Assembly: GCF_022012305.1 (NCBI RefSeq) | Contig: NZ_JAKLTM010000009.1 | Coordinates: 97,836-161,835, forward strand | Source: Ramlibacter paludis | GTDB lineage: Bacteria > Pseudomonadota > Gammaproteobacteria > Burkholderiales > Burkholderiaceae_C | Direction of reading: 5' to 3' | DNA: 64,000 nt | Part shown: one piece after another, positions 41,592 through 50,005 of the stretch | Numbering within the stretch: the first letter of the stretch is position 1 | Layout: every line of letters begins with the position of its first letter | Notes under the pieces: model-generated | What the model was told of the DNA's origin: nothing | The model's input: the letters and a program-made list of their open reading frames with translations, nothing else | The model's database searches: none | Position numbers and translations under genes: made by a program

Positions 41592-42796
41592 ACACTGTCC
41601 ACCTCTTCCTGCCCTGCGCGGGCGGCGTCGAAACCCTGCTGGCCGAGGAGGTCGCCCGCGTCGGCGGCGCCACGGTGCGCGACCTGCGCACCGCGCGCGG
41701 CGGCGTGCAGCTGCAAGGCGGCTGGGACGCCGTCATGCGCCTGAACCTGCAAAGCCGGCTCTCGCAGCGCGTGCTGGTGCAGCTGTCGCACGGGCCTTAT
41801 CGCGGCGAGGACGACATCTACGCGGCGGCCGCGGCCGTGCCCTGGGAAGACTGGTTCACGCCGCGCGAGAGCTTCAAGATCGAGCTCACCTCGCACCAGA
41901 GCCCGCTGAAGAGCCTGAACTTCGCGGCGCTGCGCATCAAGGACGCGGTGGCCGACCGCTTCCGCGAACGCGGCGGCGTGCGGCCCGACGTGGACGTGCA
42001 GCGGCCGGCCGTGCGCGTGTTCGCGCACCTGGCAGCCGAGACGGTCACGCTCTACATCGACAGCTCGGGCGAGCCCCTCTTCAAGCGCGGCTGGCGCGAG
42101 GACAAGGGCGAGGCGCCGCTGAAGGAAACGCTGGCCGCCGCGATGATCGCGGCGAGCGGCTGGGACGCGCGCACGCCCTTGTACGACCCGTGCTGCGGCA
42201 GCGGCACCATCGCCATCGAGGCGGCGCAGATCGCCTGCAACATCGCGCCGGGCCTGCTGCGGCGCTTCGGCTTCGAGCGGCTGCGGCCGCACAAGGCGGG
42301 CGACTGGCAGGCGCTGAAGGCCGAAGCGCAGGCGGCGCGCCGCGCCCCCACGGCGCCCGTGTTCGGCAGCGACGTGGCTTTCCGCATGGTCGATTTCGCG
42401 CAGCGCAACGCGCAGCGGGCCGGCGTGGCGGACGCCATCGAGTTCCGCGGCGGTGACGCGCTGCAGCGCATGCCGCCCAGCGCGACGCCCGGCGTGATGC
42501 TGCTCAATCCGCCTTACGGCGAGCGGATCGAAGCCGGCGGCATTGCCGGCGCGGGCCGCGAGCACGCGCAGATGGAAGGCGCGGGCGACTTCTTCACCCA
42601 GCTGGCTTCGCACTGGAAGAAGAACTACGCCGGCTGGACGGCCTGGGTGCTGTCGCCCGACGCCAAGCTGCCCACGCGCATGCGCCTGAAGGAATCGCGC
42701 CGCGTCCCGATGTGGAACGGCCCCATCGAGTGCCGCCTGTTCCGCTTCGACATGGTGGCCGGCTCGGCCCGCAAGAGTGAAGCCGCTGGTTCTTGA
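41588..42796 (+). CDS. THUMP-domain rRNA (guanine-N2) methyltransferase, RlmL N-domain-like
   Basis: A 402-aa S-adenosylmethionine enzyme with an N-terminal THUMP RNA-binding domain (residues 1-160) and a Rossmann methyltransferase domain. YDPCCGSGTIAIEAAQIA near residue 197 is the SAM motif and LLNPPYGERIE near 303 the NPPY catalytic motif for N2-guanine methylation. The length equals the N-terminal half of E. coli RlmL (m2G2445 of 23S rRNA); the RlmK half is absent. The GTG 41588 start overlaps the rpoN stop by 4 nt. Confidence 0.87.
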   Translation: MNTVHLFLPCAGGVETLLAEEVARVGGATVRDLRTARGGVQLQGGWDAVMRLNLQSRLSQRVLVQLSHGPYRGEDDIYAAAAAVPWEDWFTPRESFKIELTSHQSPLKSLNFAALRIKDAVADRFRERGGVRPDVDVQRPAVRVFAHLAAETVTLYIDSSGEPLFKRGWREDKGEAPLKETLAAAMIAASGWDARTPLYDPCCGSGTIAIEAAQIACNIAPGLLRRFGFERLRPHKAGDWQALKAEAQAARRAPTAPVFGSDVAFRMVDFAQRNAQRAGVADAIEFRGGDALQRMPPSATPGVMLLNPPYGERIEAGGIAGAGREHAQMEGAGDFFTQLASHWKKNYAGWTAWVLSPDAKLPTRMRLKESRRVPMWNGPIECRLFRFDMVAGSARKSEAAGS

Positions 42797-43187
42797 CACC
42801 AACGTCGTGCTGGACCTGCTGGTGTTCGGCGACGCCGCGGCGCAGCCGGTGAAGCAGGGCCTGGCGGACGGCGCCCTGCGCTGGCTGGCCACCGCCGCCA
42901 TGCGCGAGGAGCTGGCGCGCGTGCTGGCCTATCCCAAGCTGGCGCCCCGCGTGGCCTACCACCGCGGCAGCGCCGACGCGGTGCTGGAAGATTTCGACAG
43001 GCACGTGGAACTGGTGGACGTTCCGGCCAAGGCCGGCGTCACTTGCGGCGACCCCGACGACCAGAAGTTCATCGACCTGGCGGTGGCGCATCGCTGTCCG
43101 CTGGTCAGCAAGGACTTCGAGGTGCTGCGCATGAAGAAGCGGCTGGCCCAGCTGGAAGTGGCGGCCGTGTCCTGCTGGGTCGGCTGA
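42777..43187 (+). CDS. PIN-domain protein (TIGR00305-type putative toxin)
   Basis: A 136-aa PIN-like nuclease domain. Acidic residues expected at the metal site are present: VLDTNVVLDLL at the start, the central Glu of REELARVL, and CGDPDDQKFIDLA with ASP residues near 89-92. The start GTG 42777 lies 20 nt inside the methyltransferase gene. No antitoxin-like gene is adjacent, so calling it a toxin is doubtful; an RNA-processing role alongside the methyltransferase is equally possible. Confidence 0.82.
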   Translation: MKPLVLDTNVVLDLLVFGDAAAQPVKQGLADGALRWLATAAMREELARVLAYPKLAPRVAYHRGSADAVLEDFDRHVELVDVPAKAGVTCGDPDDQKFIDLAVAHRCPLVSKDFEVLRMKKRLAQLEVAAVSCWVG

Positions 43188-43290
43188 CGCAACACCCGTT
43201 AGCGCCTGTATCCTACGCGCCCCGCCCTGCGGCGCTGACTCCGGCGCCGCACCGGCGCGCTACCTTGTGGCCATCGCAAGGAGGTCCACG

Positions 43291-43485
43291 ATGGCCGACA
43301 CCACTCTTCAAGAACAATCCGCAGTCAACGCTTCGCAATCCGCCACTCCCGCCGAGTGCGACGAGTGCATCGGCTCCGGCGGCTGGTTCCGCTACGACCC
43401 GTCGCTCGAGAATTCCCCGGGCCGGATGTACCTCTCCTGCGTCCAGTGCCGCGGGAGCGGCCGGACGGCTGCGGCAGGCGGCTGA
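43291..43485 (+). CDS. Small zinc-ribbon-like protein
   Basis: A 64-aa protein with two CxxC pairs, ECDECIGSGGW and SCVQCRGSGR, the CxxCxGxG pattern seen in DnaJ-type zinc fingers. The start at ATG 43291 is well supported by AAGGAGGT 7 nt upstream, one of the best ribosome sites in the window. The first 24 residues are polar and Ser/Ala/Gln rich. It sits alone between the PIN gene and another small gene. Function unknown; RNA or protein binding through zinc is plausible. Confidence 0.75.
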   Translation: MADTTLQEQSAVNASQSATPAECDECIGSGGWFRYDPSLENSPGRMYLSCVQCRGSGRTAAAGG

Positions 43486-43502
43486 CGCCTACGCCAGGCG
43501 TC
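43484..43502 (+). terminator. Stem-loop after the zinc-ribbon gene
   Basis: GACGCCT (43484-43490, overlapping the TGA stop) pairs with AGGCGTC (43496-43502) around a 5-nt loop. There is no T run; probably a weak terminator or 3' stabiliser. Confidence 0.4.
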
Positions 43503-43600
43503 GCTTGCGGCACTTCGCGCTGCCGCCGGACGCCGACACGACGAAGAAGGCGCGCATGGGATGCTTGACCGCATCGAGACAAGACAACGAGAACACCGCC

Positions 43601-43876
43601 ATGAACGCCGAATCGGAGGAAGACCGCAACATCCGCCTGGTGCGCAACCTGCTGGCGCTGCGCACCGTGCTCTGCATGGACCAGATGCAGACCGGCAAGT
43701 GGGGGGACCGCATCGAGGAGATCGACCAGGAGCTGGCGACGCTGGGCCACGACATGAAGTCGACGGCCGCCTGCGCCACCGAGAACCTGCGCCGCACCTT
43801 CCTGCTGCCGCGCCTGGTCAGCCGAAGAAGCCGCGCAGCGCATCCGCGACCGGCGCGGGCAGTTCCTCAGGAATGA
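43601..43876 (+). CDS. Hypothetical protein, 91 aa
   Basis: It starts MNAESEEDRNIRLVRNLLAL and contains an amphipathic, probably helical stretch to about residue 65, then a basic Arg-rich tail. No domain is recognised. The last 59 nt overlap the convergent haloacetate dehalogenase gene, so the basic tail may just be that gene's mirror. ATG 43556 (MGCLTASRQD) is an alternative start. The first 65 residues look protein-like, hence moderate confidence. Confidence 0.5.
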   Translation: MNAESEEDRNIRLVRNLLALRTVLCMDQMQTGKWGDRIEEIDQELATLGHDMKSTAACATENLRRTFLLPRLVSRRSRAAHPRPARAVPQE

Positions 43877-44711
43877 AGTGACCCGCGGGCAGCGCGCTGC
43901 CCGTCACCTTGCCGGCGCACTGCGCCCGCCACAGTTCCAGCGGCTGGAACTTCTTGCCGACCAGGCCTTTCTCTCCCCACAGCACCAGCGTGTCGCACGC
44001 TATCTTCGCGCCCTGCGCGCGGCTCGTCCGGTCGTGTTCCAGGTCGATGCCGGCGCTGGCCCGGTAGTCCTCGCAGGCCGCGTGGATCGACTCGGCGCGG
44101 CAGAAGCAGCGTTCGTATTCGCCCAGTGCCTCGGGTTCCAGATGCGCGATGCCGCCCGCGCCCCAGCCGCCGAGCTTGGCAAGCAGGTACATGCGGGCGT
44201 CGCCGCCGATCATGCGTTCGGGCAGCGGCGCCGGCTGGATCAGGTGGAACCAGTGGTAGTAGGCCTTCGCAAAGGCCATGTCCGTCGCCTCGTACATGTC
44301 CAGCGTGGGCGCGATGTCGATCAGGGCCAGCTTCCAGACCCGGTCCGGGTGATCCAGCGCCAGCCGGTGCGCCACGCGCGCGCCTCGGTCATGGCCGCAC
44401 AGGTGGAACTGCGGCTTGTTCAGGCCCGCCATCAGCGCGATGACGTCCTGCGCCATCGCGCGCTTGCTGTAGTTGCCGTGGTTGGGGTCGCCGGCCGGCT
44501 TGGGCGCATCGCCGTAGCCGCGCAGGTCGGGCAGCACCAGGAAGTAATCGTCGCGCAGCTGCTGGGCCACGCGGTGCCACATCACGTGGGTCTGCGGAAA
44601 GCCGTGCAGCAGGACCAGGGCGGGCTTGCTGCGCTTGCCGCCGGTGCGGGCGTGGACCCATCCGCCCGGGATGGGATAGGTGGTTTCCTCGAATCCCTGG
44701 AACCATGGCAT
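43818..44711 (-). CDS. dehH1: Haloacetate (fluoroacetate) dehalogenase, alpha/beta hydrolase
   Basis: It hydrolyses haloacetates to glycolate and halide. The 297-aa product has the nucleophile Asp and halide-site Args in GHDRGARVAHRLALDHP near residue 110, the fluoride-pocket His-Trp in YYHWFHLIQPAPLPERM near 155, the EDYRASAGID tyrosine near 220, and the catalytic His in AGHFIPEELP near 280. All match the fluoroacetate dehalogenase pattern rather than epoxide hydrolases, which have Tyr lids. GAGGTG precedes the ATG by 6 nt but is in a hairpin. It is the last gene of the apaG operon. Confidence 0.85.
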   Translation of the reverse strand: MPWFQGFEETTYPIPGGWVHARTGGKRSKPALVLLHGFPQTHVMWHRVAQQLRDDYFLVLPDLRGYGDAPKPAGDPNHGNYSKRAMAQDVIALMAGLNKPQFHLCGHDRGARVAHRLALDHPDRVWKLALIDIAPTLDMYEATDMAFAKAYYHWFHLIQPAPLPERMIGGDARMYLLAKLGGWGAGGIAHLEPEALGEYERCFCRAESIHAACEDYRASAGIDLEHDRTSRAQGAKIACDTLVLWGEKGLVGKKFQPLELWRAQCAGKVTGSALPAGHFIPEELPAPVADALRGFFG

Positions 44712-44714
44712 GGC

Positions 44715-44737
44715 GGCACCTCACCTCATGAGGTGCC
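44715..44737 (-). promoter_or_regulatory. Hairpin covering the cinA stop and the dehalogenase ribosome site
   Basis: GGCACCTC (44715-44722) pairs perfectly with GAGGTGCC (44730-44737) around a 7-nt loop. The stem contains the GAGGTG ribosome site of the downstream dehalogenase gene and the region of the cinA stop at 44726. Ribosomes finishing cinA would open it, so the two genes may be translationally coupled. Confidence 0.45.
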
Positions 44738-45220
44738 ATTCTTGCCCTGGCCCAGCAGTTCCAGCAACCTTCTTAAGGCGTGGTCCACGGTGGCACTGCG
44801 CACTGCTGCACGGTCGCCGGGGAAACGGCGGGTCTCGCTGGAAAGCTGGCCGTCGACCTGGAAGCCGAACCAGACCGTGCCCACCGGCTTTTCCGCGCTA
44901 CCGCCCGTGGGGCCGGCGACACCGGTCACGGCCACGCTGACCCGGGCCTTCGAATGGCGGATGGCGCCGAAGGCCATCGCGCGCGCCACCACTTCACTCA
45001 CCGCGCCGTGCTGCGCGATCAGGTCCGCGTCGACGCCGAGCAGCTCGGTCTTGGCTTCGTTGGAATAGGTGACGAATCCGCGCTCGAACCAGTTGCTGGA
45101 GCCGCTGAGTTCGGTGCAGGCGGCCGCGATCAGGCCGCCGGTGCAGCTTTCGGCGGTGGCCAGCATCCAGCCACGTTCCAGCAGCTTGGCGGCCAGCTGC
45201 TCGCACAGGGAAGTGTTCAC
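44726..45220 (-). CDS. CinA-family nicotinamide-nucleotide amidohydrolase
   Basis: A 164-aa stand-alone C-terminal CinA (PncC) domain that deamidates NMN to nicotinate mononucleotide. MLATAESCTGGLIAAACTEL and VAVTGVAGPTGGSAEKPVGT are the family signatures. GTG 45220 overlaps the pgpA stop (GTGA); the N-terminal competence/COG1058 domain of full-length CinA is absent, which is normal for this subfamily. It belongs to the apaG-to-dehalogenase operon. Confidence 0.93.
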   Translation of the reverse strand: MNTSLCEQLAAKLLERGWMLATAESCTGGLIAAACTELSGSSNWFERGFVTYSNEAKTELLGVDADLIAQHGAVSEVVARAMAFGAIRHSKARVSVAVTGVAGPTGGSAEKPVGTVWFGFQVDGQLSSETRRFPGDRAAVRSATVDHALRRLLELLGQGKNGTS

Positions 45221-45720
45221 CACAGGCGTCTCCAGGCGGCGATGACCAGCAGCGTGCAGAAGGCCGCCACCAGGTCGTCGATCATGATGCCGAATCCGCC
45301 GCGCCAGCCCATGCCCTTGAAGTTGCGGTCGGCCCAGGCAACCGGGCCGGGCTTGACGGCGTCGAAGAAGCGGAAGAGGCCGAAGGCGGCGAGCTGGCCG
45401 ATCCAGCCGGCCGGCATCACCAGCCACAGCACCAGCCAGAAGGCCGCGACCTCGTCCCAGACGACGCTGGACGGGTCGGCCACGCCCATGTTGCGCGCGG
45501 TGACGGTGCAGGCCCACCAGCCGAGCGGCCAGGAGGCGGCAACCACGAAGGCCAGCGCCAGGGGCGGCAGCCACAGTTGCAGCACCAGCCATGCCAGCCA
45601 CGCCCACAGCGTGCCGATGGTGCCGGGCGCCAGCGGGGCCAGGCCGCTGCCGAAGCCGAGCGCGACCCAGTGGGCCGGATGCGCGTTGAGGAAGCGGAAG
45701 CCGGGACGCGCGACGCTCAT
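45217..45720 (-). CDS. pgpA: Phosphatidylglycerophosphatase A
   Basis: An inner-membrane phosphatase that makes phosphatidylglycerol from its phosphate. The 167-aa product has GFGSGLAPLAPGTIGTL near residue 20, DPSSVVWDEVAAFW near 80 and FDAVKPGPVAWADR near 120, conserved in PgpA, plus three or four hydrophobic helices. ATG 45720 overlaps the nuclease stop by 4 nt. thiL-nuc-pgpA-cinA is a tight block here; thiL-pgpA-cinA is common in betaproteobacteria. Confidence 0.95.
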   Translation of the reverse strand: MSVARPGFRFLNAHPAHWVALGFGSGLAPLAPGTIGTLWAWLAWLVLQLWLPPLALAFVVAASWPLGWWACTVTARNMGVADPSSVVWDEVAAFWLVLWLVMPAGWIGQLAAFGLFRFFDAVKPGPVAWADRNFKGMGWRGGFGIMIDDLVAAFCTLLVIAAWRRLW

Positions 45721-46202
45721 GTGCAGCGCCCGTTGCGGCGGCGGAAGTGACGCGGCTCCATGGCGTCGCTGTTGGCCCAGAGGCCGCGGCGGGCTTCGCG
45801 CGCCTGCGCCTCCAGCGCCGCGTAAGGACCGTGCTTGCCCTTGAAGGTGCCGGACCAGGCGTGGCCCTCGCGCACCAACCAGGCGCCGACGTCGCGGCCC
45901 TTGTGCTTGATCTGCGCCAGCGTGCGCTGGTAGTCGTCCGTGCCGCGCGTGCGCACGGTCACCGTCTGGTGCAGCACCAGCGCGGAAAGCGCGCGCTTGG
46001 CCTGCGGCCCGAAGGGCTGGCAGTTCTCCGGCGCGTCGAGGTCGACCAGCCGGATCTCCACCGCCTCGCCGCGGCCGCCCGGCTTGACCCACAGCGTGTC
46101 GCCGTCGGTGACGTGGCTGACGACGCCGCGGAAGGTGGCGGCCTGCAGGTGGCCGAAGCCTGCCAACGCGGCCAGCAGGAGCACGAAGCGGAGCAGGCGC
46201 AT
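45717..46202 (-). CDS. Secreted thermonuclease-like nuclease (SNase domain)
   Basis: A 161-aa protein with a signal peptide (MRLLRFVLLLAALAGFGHLQ, cleavage near QAA) and an SNase domain. The calcium and catalytic residues appear in HVTDGDTLWV, IRLVDLDAPENCQPFGP and the Arg/Glu of DYQRTLAQIKHKGRDV. The C-terminal AREARRGLWANSDAMEP resembles the end of the family. It is inserted between thiL and pgpA with 1 and 4 nt spacing. Likely periplasmic or secreted nucleic-acid degradation. Confidence 0.85.
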   Translation of the reverse strand: MRLLRFVLLLAALAGFGHLQAATFRGVVSHVTDGDTLWVKPGGRGEAVEIRLVDLDAPENCQPFGPQAKRALSALVLHQTVTVRTRGTDDYQRTLAQIKHKGRDVGAWLVREGHAWSGTFKGKHGPYAALEAQAREARRGLWANSDAMEPRHFRRRNGRCT

Positions 46203-46203
46203 G

Positions 46204-47127
46204 TCAGGCGAAGTGGTCGAAGCTGGCCGCGCGCACGTCCACCGGGCGGCCTTGCGCGTCGACGACCCGCAGGCCGGGCGCGGCTTCGATGCGGCCGATG
46301 CGGCTGACCGGCGTGTTGGCGTGGCGGCCGGCGGCTTCGACCTCGGCACGCCGCGCGGCAGGCGCGGTGAAGGCGAGTTCGTAGTCGTCGCCGGCGTTCA
46401 GCACCAGGTCCAATGCGTGGGTGGTCGGCAGCCGCTCGGCTTCCAGCGTCGCGCCGACGCCGGAACGCGCGAGGATGTGGCCGAGGTCGCCGGCCAGGCC
46501 GTCGCTCAGGTCGATGGCCGCGGTGGCGAGGCCGCGCAAGGCCAGGCCGAGGGCGACGCGTGGCGTCGGCTGTTCCAGCCGCAAGCGCGCGGCATCGAAG
46601 ATGTCCTGCGGCAAGGAGACGGTGCCGCGAAACGCTTCGAGCGCCAGCCGCGCATCGCCCAGTGTTCCGCTGACCCAGACGTCGTCGCCGGACCGGGCGC
46701 CGGAGCGCAACAAGGCCTGCCCGGTCGGCACTTCGCCGAACACGGTGATGTTGATGGCCAGTGGTCCGCGCGTCGTGTCGCCGCCGACCAGTTCGCAGTC
46801 GTGGGCATCGGCCAGCGCGAACAGGCCCTCGGCAAACGCCGCCAGCCAAGGCTCGTCGACGCGCGGCAGGGCCAGCGCCAGGGTGAAGGCGAGCGGGCTG
46901 GCGCCGCAGGCGGCCAGGTCGCTCAGGTTCACGGCCAGCGCCTTGTGGCCGAGGCGGCGCGGGTCCACCGTCGACAGGAAATGGCGGCCTTCCAGCAGCA
47001 GGTCGGTCGACACCGCCAGCTGCATGCCCGGCTGCGGCTGCAGCAAGGCGCAGTCGTCGCCCACGCCCAGCGGGCTGCGCCGCGCCGGCCGCGTGAAGTA
47101 GCGTGCAATGAGGTCGAACTCGCCCAT
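46204..47127 (-). CDS. thiL: Thiamine-monophosphate kinase
   Basis: It phosphorylates thiamine phosphate to the active cofactor thiamine diphosphate. The 307-aa product has GEFDLIARYFTRPA at the start, VGDDCALLQPQPGMQLAVSTD near residue 25 (metal site; TDLLLEGRHF follows), and the ATP-site glycines in NAGDDYELAFTAP near 250. It starts 10 nt after ybdK in the apaG operon. No nusB or ribE is adjacent. Confidence 0.95.
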   Translation of the reverse strand: MGEFDLIARYFTRPARRSPLGVGDDCALLQPQPGMQLAVSTDLLLEGRHFLSTVDPRRLGHKALAVNLSDLAACGASPLAFTLALALPRVDEPWLAAFAEGLFALADAHDCELVGGDTTRGPLAINITVFGEVPTGQALLRSGARSGDDVWVSGTLGDARLALEAFRGTVSLPQDIFDAARLRLEQPTPRVALGLALRGLATAAIDLSDGLAGDLGHILARSGVGATLEAERLPTTHALDLVLNAGDDYELAFTAPAARRAEVEAAGRHANTPVSRIGRIEAAPGLRVVDAQGRPVDVRAASFDHFA

Positions 47128-47137
47128 CGGCCTGAGC

Positions 47138-48316
47138 TTACCCGCGCCCGCGGAAACGCTCCGCCGCCTGCCGGACCATCTCCGCCAGCAGCTGCTCGCG
47201 CGCGTTGGTCTCGCGCAGCCAGCGCGAATCGTTGCGGGCCACCTCGGCCGAGCGGCGCAGCATGTCGATCGAGCCGGCGGCGCCGAGCGCCTGCGCGTGC
47301 GGCGCGATCTGCTCCAGCGTCAGCGCGATGTGTTCGCGCAGCGGCAGGTGCTCGCCGGTGGCAGGCTCCACGTACACCGCTTCCAGCCCGAAGCGGCAGG
47401 CCTGGAAGCGGTTGTAGGTGTAGACCATGTAGTCGTCTTCCTGCGGCACGAAGGGCTGGTCGTTCAGGAACCAGGAAGCCAGCGACTGCACGAAGCCGGA
47501 CAGCGCCGCCGCGCGTTCCACCGTCAGGGGCGTGTCGAAGACGCGGATCTCGATGGTGCCGTACTCCGGCTTGGGCCGGATGTCCCAGTAGAAGTCCTTC
47601 ATGCTCTTGACCACGCCGGTGCGCGTGCTCTTGGCAAACCACTTCGCGAATTCTTCCCAGTGCAGCGTGAAGGGCGCGCGCCCGGACATCGGGAAGGCGA
47701 ACACCGAATTCAGCCGCGCCGAATCGAACTGCGTGTCCTGCCCCTGCACGAAGGGCGAGCTGGCCGACAGCGCGATGAAGTGCGGGATGTAGCGCGACAT
47801 CCGGTGCAGCATCAGCAGGGCGCTGTCGGCGTCGGGGCAGCCGACGTGCACGTGCTGGCCGAAGATGGTGAACTGCTTGGACAGGTAGCCATACAGCTCC
47901 GACAGCTGGCGGAAGCGCGGCCGGTCGTAGATGCGCTGCTCGTGCCACTGCTGGAAAGGGTGCGTGCCGCCGCCCACGCAGGCGATGTTCAGCTTGTCGG
48001 CGCAGCGCACCAGCGCGTCGCGGATCTGGGCGAGCTGGCCCAGCACCTCGTTGCTGGAATGGCAGACGCCGGTGGAGATCTCGATCATGCTCGAGGTCAT
48101 CTCCGGCACCACCGATCCCGGCAGCGGGATCTTCGCCATCAGCCGCAGCATCTCGTCGGAATAGGGCGCCAGGTCGTAGTCGTGGGTGTTCACCAGCTGC
48201 AGCTCGAGCTCGACGCCCAGCGACAGCGCGGCCGACTGCTGGAACGGTTCCAGCTGCGGCGGCGGCTCGGGCGGCTGCGATTGCTGCAGCAGCACCGGTT
48301 CCACGCGTTCATCCAC
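47138..48316 (-). CDS. YbdK-type carboxylate-amine ligase
   Basis: A 392-aa member of the GCS2 family, which has weak gamma-glutamylcysteine ligase activity. Family motifs include [10 protein letters not shown] near residue 34, [16 protein letters not shown] near 74, GGGTHPF near 114 and [12 protein letters not shown] near 150. As gshA is already present, this is probably a paralogous ligase of other specificity, as is usual for YbdK. It overlaps the antiporter gene by 8 nt in the same operon. Confidence 0.87.
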   Translation of the reverse strand: MDERVEPVLLQQSQPPEPPPQLEPFQQSAALSLGVELELQLVNTHDYDLAPYSDEMLRLMAKIPLPGSVVPEMTSSMIEISTGVCHSSNEVLGQLAQIRDALVRCADKLNIACVGGGTHPFQQWHEQRIYDRPRFRQLSELYGYLSKQFTIFGQHVHVGCPDADSALLMLHRMSRYIPHFIALSASSPFVQGQDTQFDSARLNSVFAFPMSGRAPFTLHWEEFAKWFAKSTRTGVVKSMKDFYWDIRPKPEYGTIEIRVFDTPLTVERAAALSGFVQSLASWFLNDQPFVPQEDDYMVYTYNRFQACRFGLEAVYVEPATGEHLPLREHIALTLEQIAPHAQALGAAGSIDMLRRSAEVARNDSRWLRETNAREQLLAEMVRQAAERFRGRG

Positions 48317-49568
48317 GCTGCTCTCCCGGCTGCCAGTTCGGCTGCGGCGTGGCCACGGGCTGGTGGCTTTCGCCGCTGCGGTGGATGGCGATGGTGGCGA
48401 TCACGGCGCCCAGGATCTCCATCAGCAGGATGGCGGGCAGCGCGATGCTGGCCACGCGCGGCCCCAGCGTGATGGAGGCGGTGACGTACTGCGACACCAG
48501 CAGCAGCGCGATCGAGGACATGGGCGCCATCGCGCAGCCGGTCCAGAGGGCCTGGCGCCAGGTGGTGCCGCTGCCGAAGTTGGCCAGCGAGATGCCGGCG
48601 ATCTTGGCCAGGCCGCGGGCGATCACCAGCGCAGCCACCAGCCAGGTGACGGCCGGATTCCAGTCGGCCTTGGCCGCCACCACCGAGACCAGCACGAACA
48701 TCAGCATGGTCAGCAGCGAGGCCGCGGTGCCGAGCTGGCGCGACCAGGCCCAGGGGCGGGGCTGCAGCTGCTTGAGCAGCACGCCGGCCAGCAGCGCTGC
48801 GAGCGGCGCGGAGCCGCCGAAATGCGCGGCCAGCGCGGTGCCGGCGGCGATCAGCGTGATGAACAGGATCGAGGTGTTCTCGCTGGTCGGGCTCATGACG
48901 CGCAAGGCCGAGCGCAGGGCCAGCGCCAGCACGGCGCCGACCACGATCGAGATGCCGAGCACCACGAACACCGGATAGAGCGTGGCCTGGAGTTCGCCCT
49001 CGACGCCGCGATGCAGCAAGCCCACGCGCGCGCTGACCAGCGTCATCGCGTAGAAGGTGCTCAGCGTCGACAACACCATGGCGCGCTCGGTCACCGGGCC
49101 GGCGCCGCGCGTGTCCATGATCACGCGGCTCAGCACCGCCGGCGAGGCCGCCATCGCGATCAGCGCCACCGCTTCGGCGACGTTGGCGCGCACGTCGAGC
49201 CAGCGCAGCACGTAGTACACCGCCAGCGCCGTGAACACCGACTCGAGCAGGCTTTGCAGCAGCACCATCGGGTTGTGGCGGAACCAGCGCAGCGCGATGC
49301 GGCCGCCGGATTCGAAGAGGACCACCGACACGCCCAGTTCCAGCAGGAACAGCGCGACGCCCTGCAAGGGCCAGACCGCGCCGGAAAAGCCGGCCAGGCC
49401 GGCCAGCGTGCCGACGATGGAATAACCCACCACCTTGGGCAGGCCGGTGTGGCGCTGCAGCAGGTGGCCCGCGGCGGCGGCCACCGCCAGCAGCAGCGAC
49501 CACTGCACGGTGGGCAGCCCGGCCGAGGGGCGTACCCACTCGGCCCAGATGGCCATCACTTCATCCAT
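48309..49568 (-). CDS. CPA2-family cation:proton antiporter
   Basis: A 419-aa inner-membrane protein with about 12 hydrophobic helices of the Na+/H+ exchanger (CPA2/Kef-like) type. [20 protein letters not shown] near residue 38 and [20 protein letters not shown] near 72 are family hallmarks. It ends soon after the last helix ([10 protein letters not shown]), so the cytosolic RCK/KTN domain and glutathione site of KefB/KefC are absent. The ion (K+ or Na+) is unresolved. Confidence 0.87.
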   Translation of the reverse strand: MDEVMAIWAEWVRPSAGLPTVQWSLLLAVAAAAGHLLQRHTGLPKVVGYSIVGTLAGLAGFSGAVWPLQGVALFLLELGVSVVLFESGGRIALRWFRHNPMVLLQSLLESVFTALAVYYVLRWLDVRANVAEAVALIAMAASPAVLSRVIMDTRGAGPVTERAMVLSTLSTFYAMTLVSARVGLLHRGVEGELQATLYPVFVVLGISIVVGAVLALALRSALRVMSPTSENTSILFITLIAAGTALAAHFGGSAPLAALLAGVLLKQLQPRPWAWSRQLGTAASLLTMLMFVLVSVVAAKADWNPAVTWLVAALVIARGLAKIAGISLANFGSGTTWRQALWTGCAMAPMSSIALLLVSQYVTASITLGPRVASIALPAILLMEILGAVIATIAIHRSGESHQPVATPQPNWQPGEQRG

Positions 49569-49583
49569 GGGGCCTTCCCCCGC

Positions 49584-49964
49584 TCAATGCAGGACGCGGC
49601 GGCTGCCGTCGTCGAGAACGAACAGCGGGATCTCGACCTCGAAGCGCTCGCCGTCCTCGGCCACGCAGAAATAGCTGCCCTGCATGGTGCCGCTGGGCGT
49701 GCGCAGGCGGCAGCCGCTCGAGTATTCGAAGGACTCGCCCGGCTTCAGCAGGGGCTGCTGGCCGATGACGCCGAGGCCCTTGACCTCCTCGATCTCGCCG
49801 AGTTCGTTGGTGATGATCCAGTGCCGCGAAATCAGCTGGGCGGGCACGTCGCCGGAATTGGAGATGGTGATCGTGTATGCGAAGGTGTACAGGCCCTGCG
49901 CCGGCGCCGATTGCTCGGGCAGGTACTGGGGCTGGACTTCGACGCGGAGCGCGTACTTGGCCAT
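49584..49964 (-). CDS. apaG: ApaG-type FN3-fold protein
   Basis: The 126-aa DUF525/FN3-fold protein matches ApaG from end to end: [39 protein letters not shown] and [19 protein letters not shown] are conserved. ApaG is linked genetically to Co2+ and Mg2+ efflux, although its biochemical action is not settled. It is the first gene of the eight-gene minus-strand operon. TAGCAT lies exactly 6 nt before the ATG, and rpe diverges with only 41 nt between start codons. Confidence 0.96.
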   Translation of the reverse strand: MAKYALRVEVQPQYLPEQSAPAQGLYTFAYTITISNSGDVPAQLISRHWIITNELGEIEEVKGLGVIGQQPLLKPGESFEYSSGCRLRTPSGTMQGSYFCVAEDGERFEVEIPLFVLDDGSRRVLH

Positions 49965-49970
49965 GGGGCA

Positions 49971-49976
49971 ATGCTA
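49971..49976 (-). promoter_or_regulatory. Putative -10 box of apaG (leaderless arrangement)
   Basis: On the minus strand TAGCAT is followed by 6 nt and the ATG at 49964. It faces the rpe -10 box only 17 nt away, so the two promoters likely interfere with each other. Confidence 0.4.
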
Positions 49977-49993
49977 CTACCCCGCGCCTGCGC

Positions 49994-49999
49994 GACAAT
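49994..49999 (+). promoter_or_regulatory. Putative -10 box of rpe (leaderless arrangement)
   Basis: GACAAT (4 of 6 matches to TATAAT) is followed by exactly 6 nt (CCGGGC) and ATG 50006. No ribosome site is present in the gap. Confidence 0.45.
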
Positions 50000-50005
50000 C
50001 CGGGC

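Noticed and set aside
42777..43187. A toxin-antitoxin module around the PIN gene
   Set aside because: No small antitoxin-like gene is adjacent. The upstream gene is an rRNA methyltransferase and the downstream gene is a distant zinc-ribbon protein.
48309..49568. Glutathione-gated Kef efflux system working with gshA/gshB
   Set aside because: The antiporter ends after the membrane domain and lacks the RCK/KTN domain that binds glutathione; no KefF/KefG partner is present.
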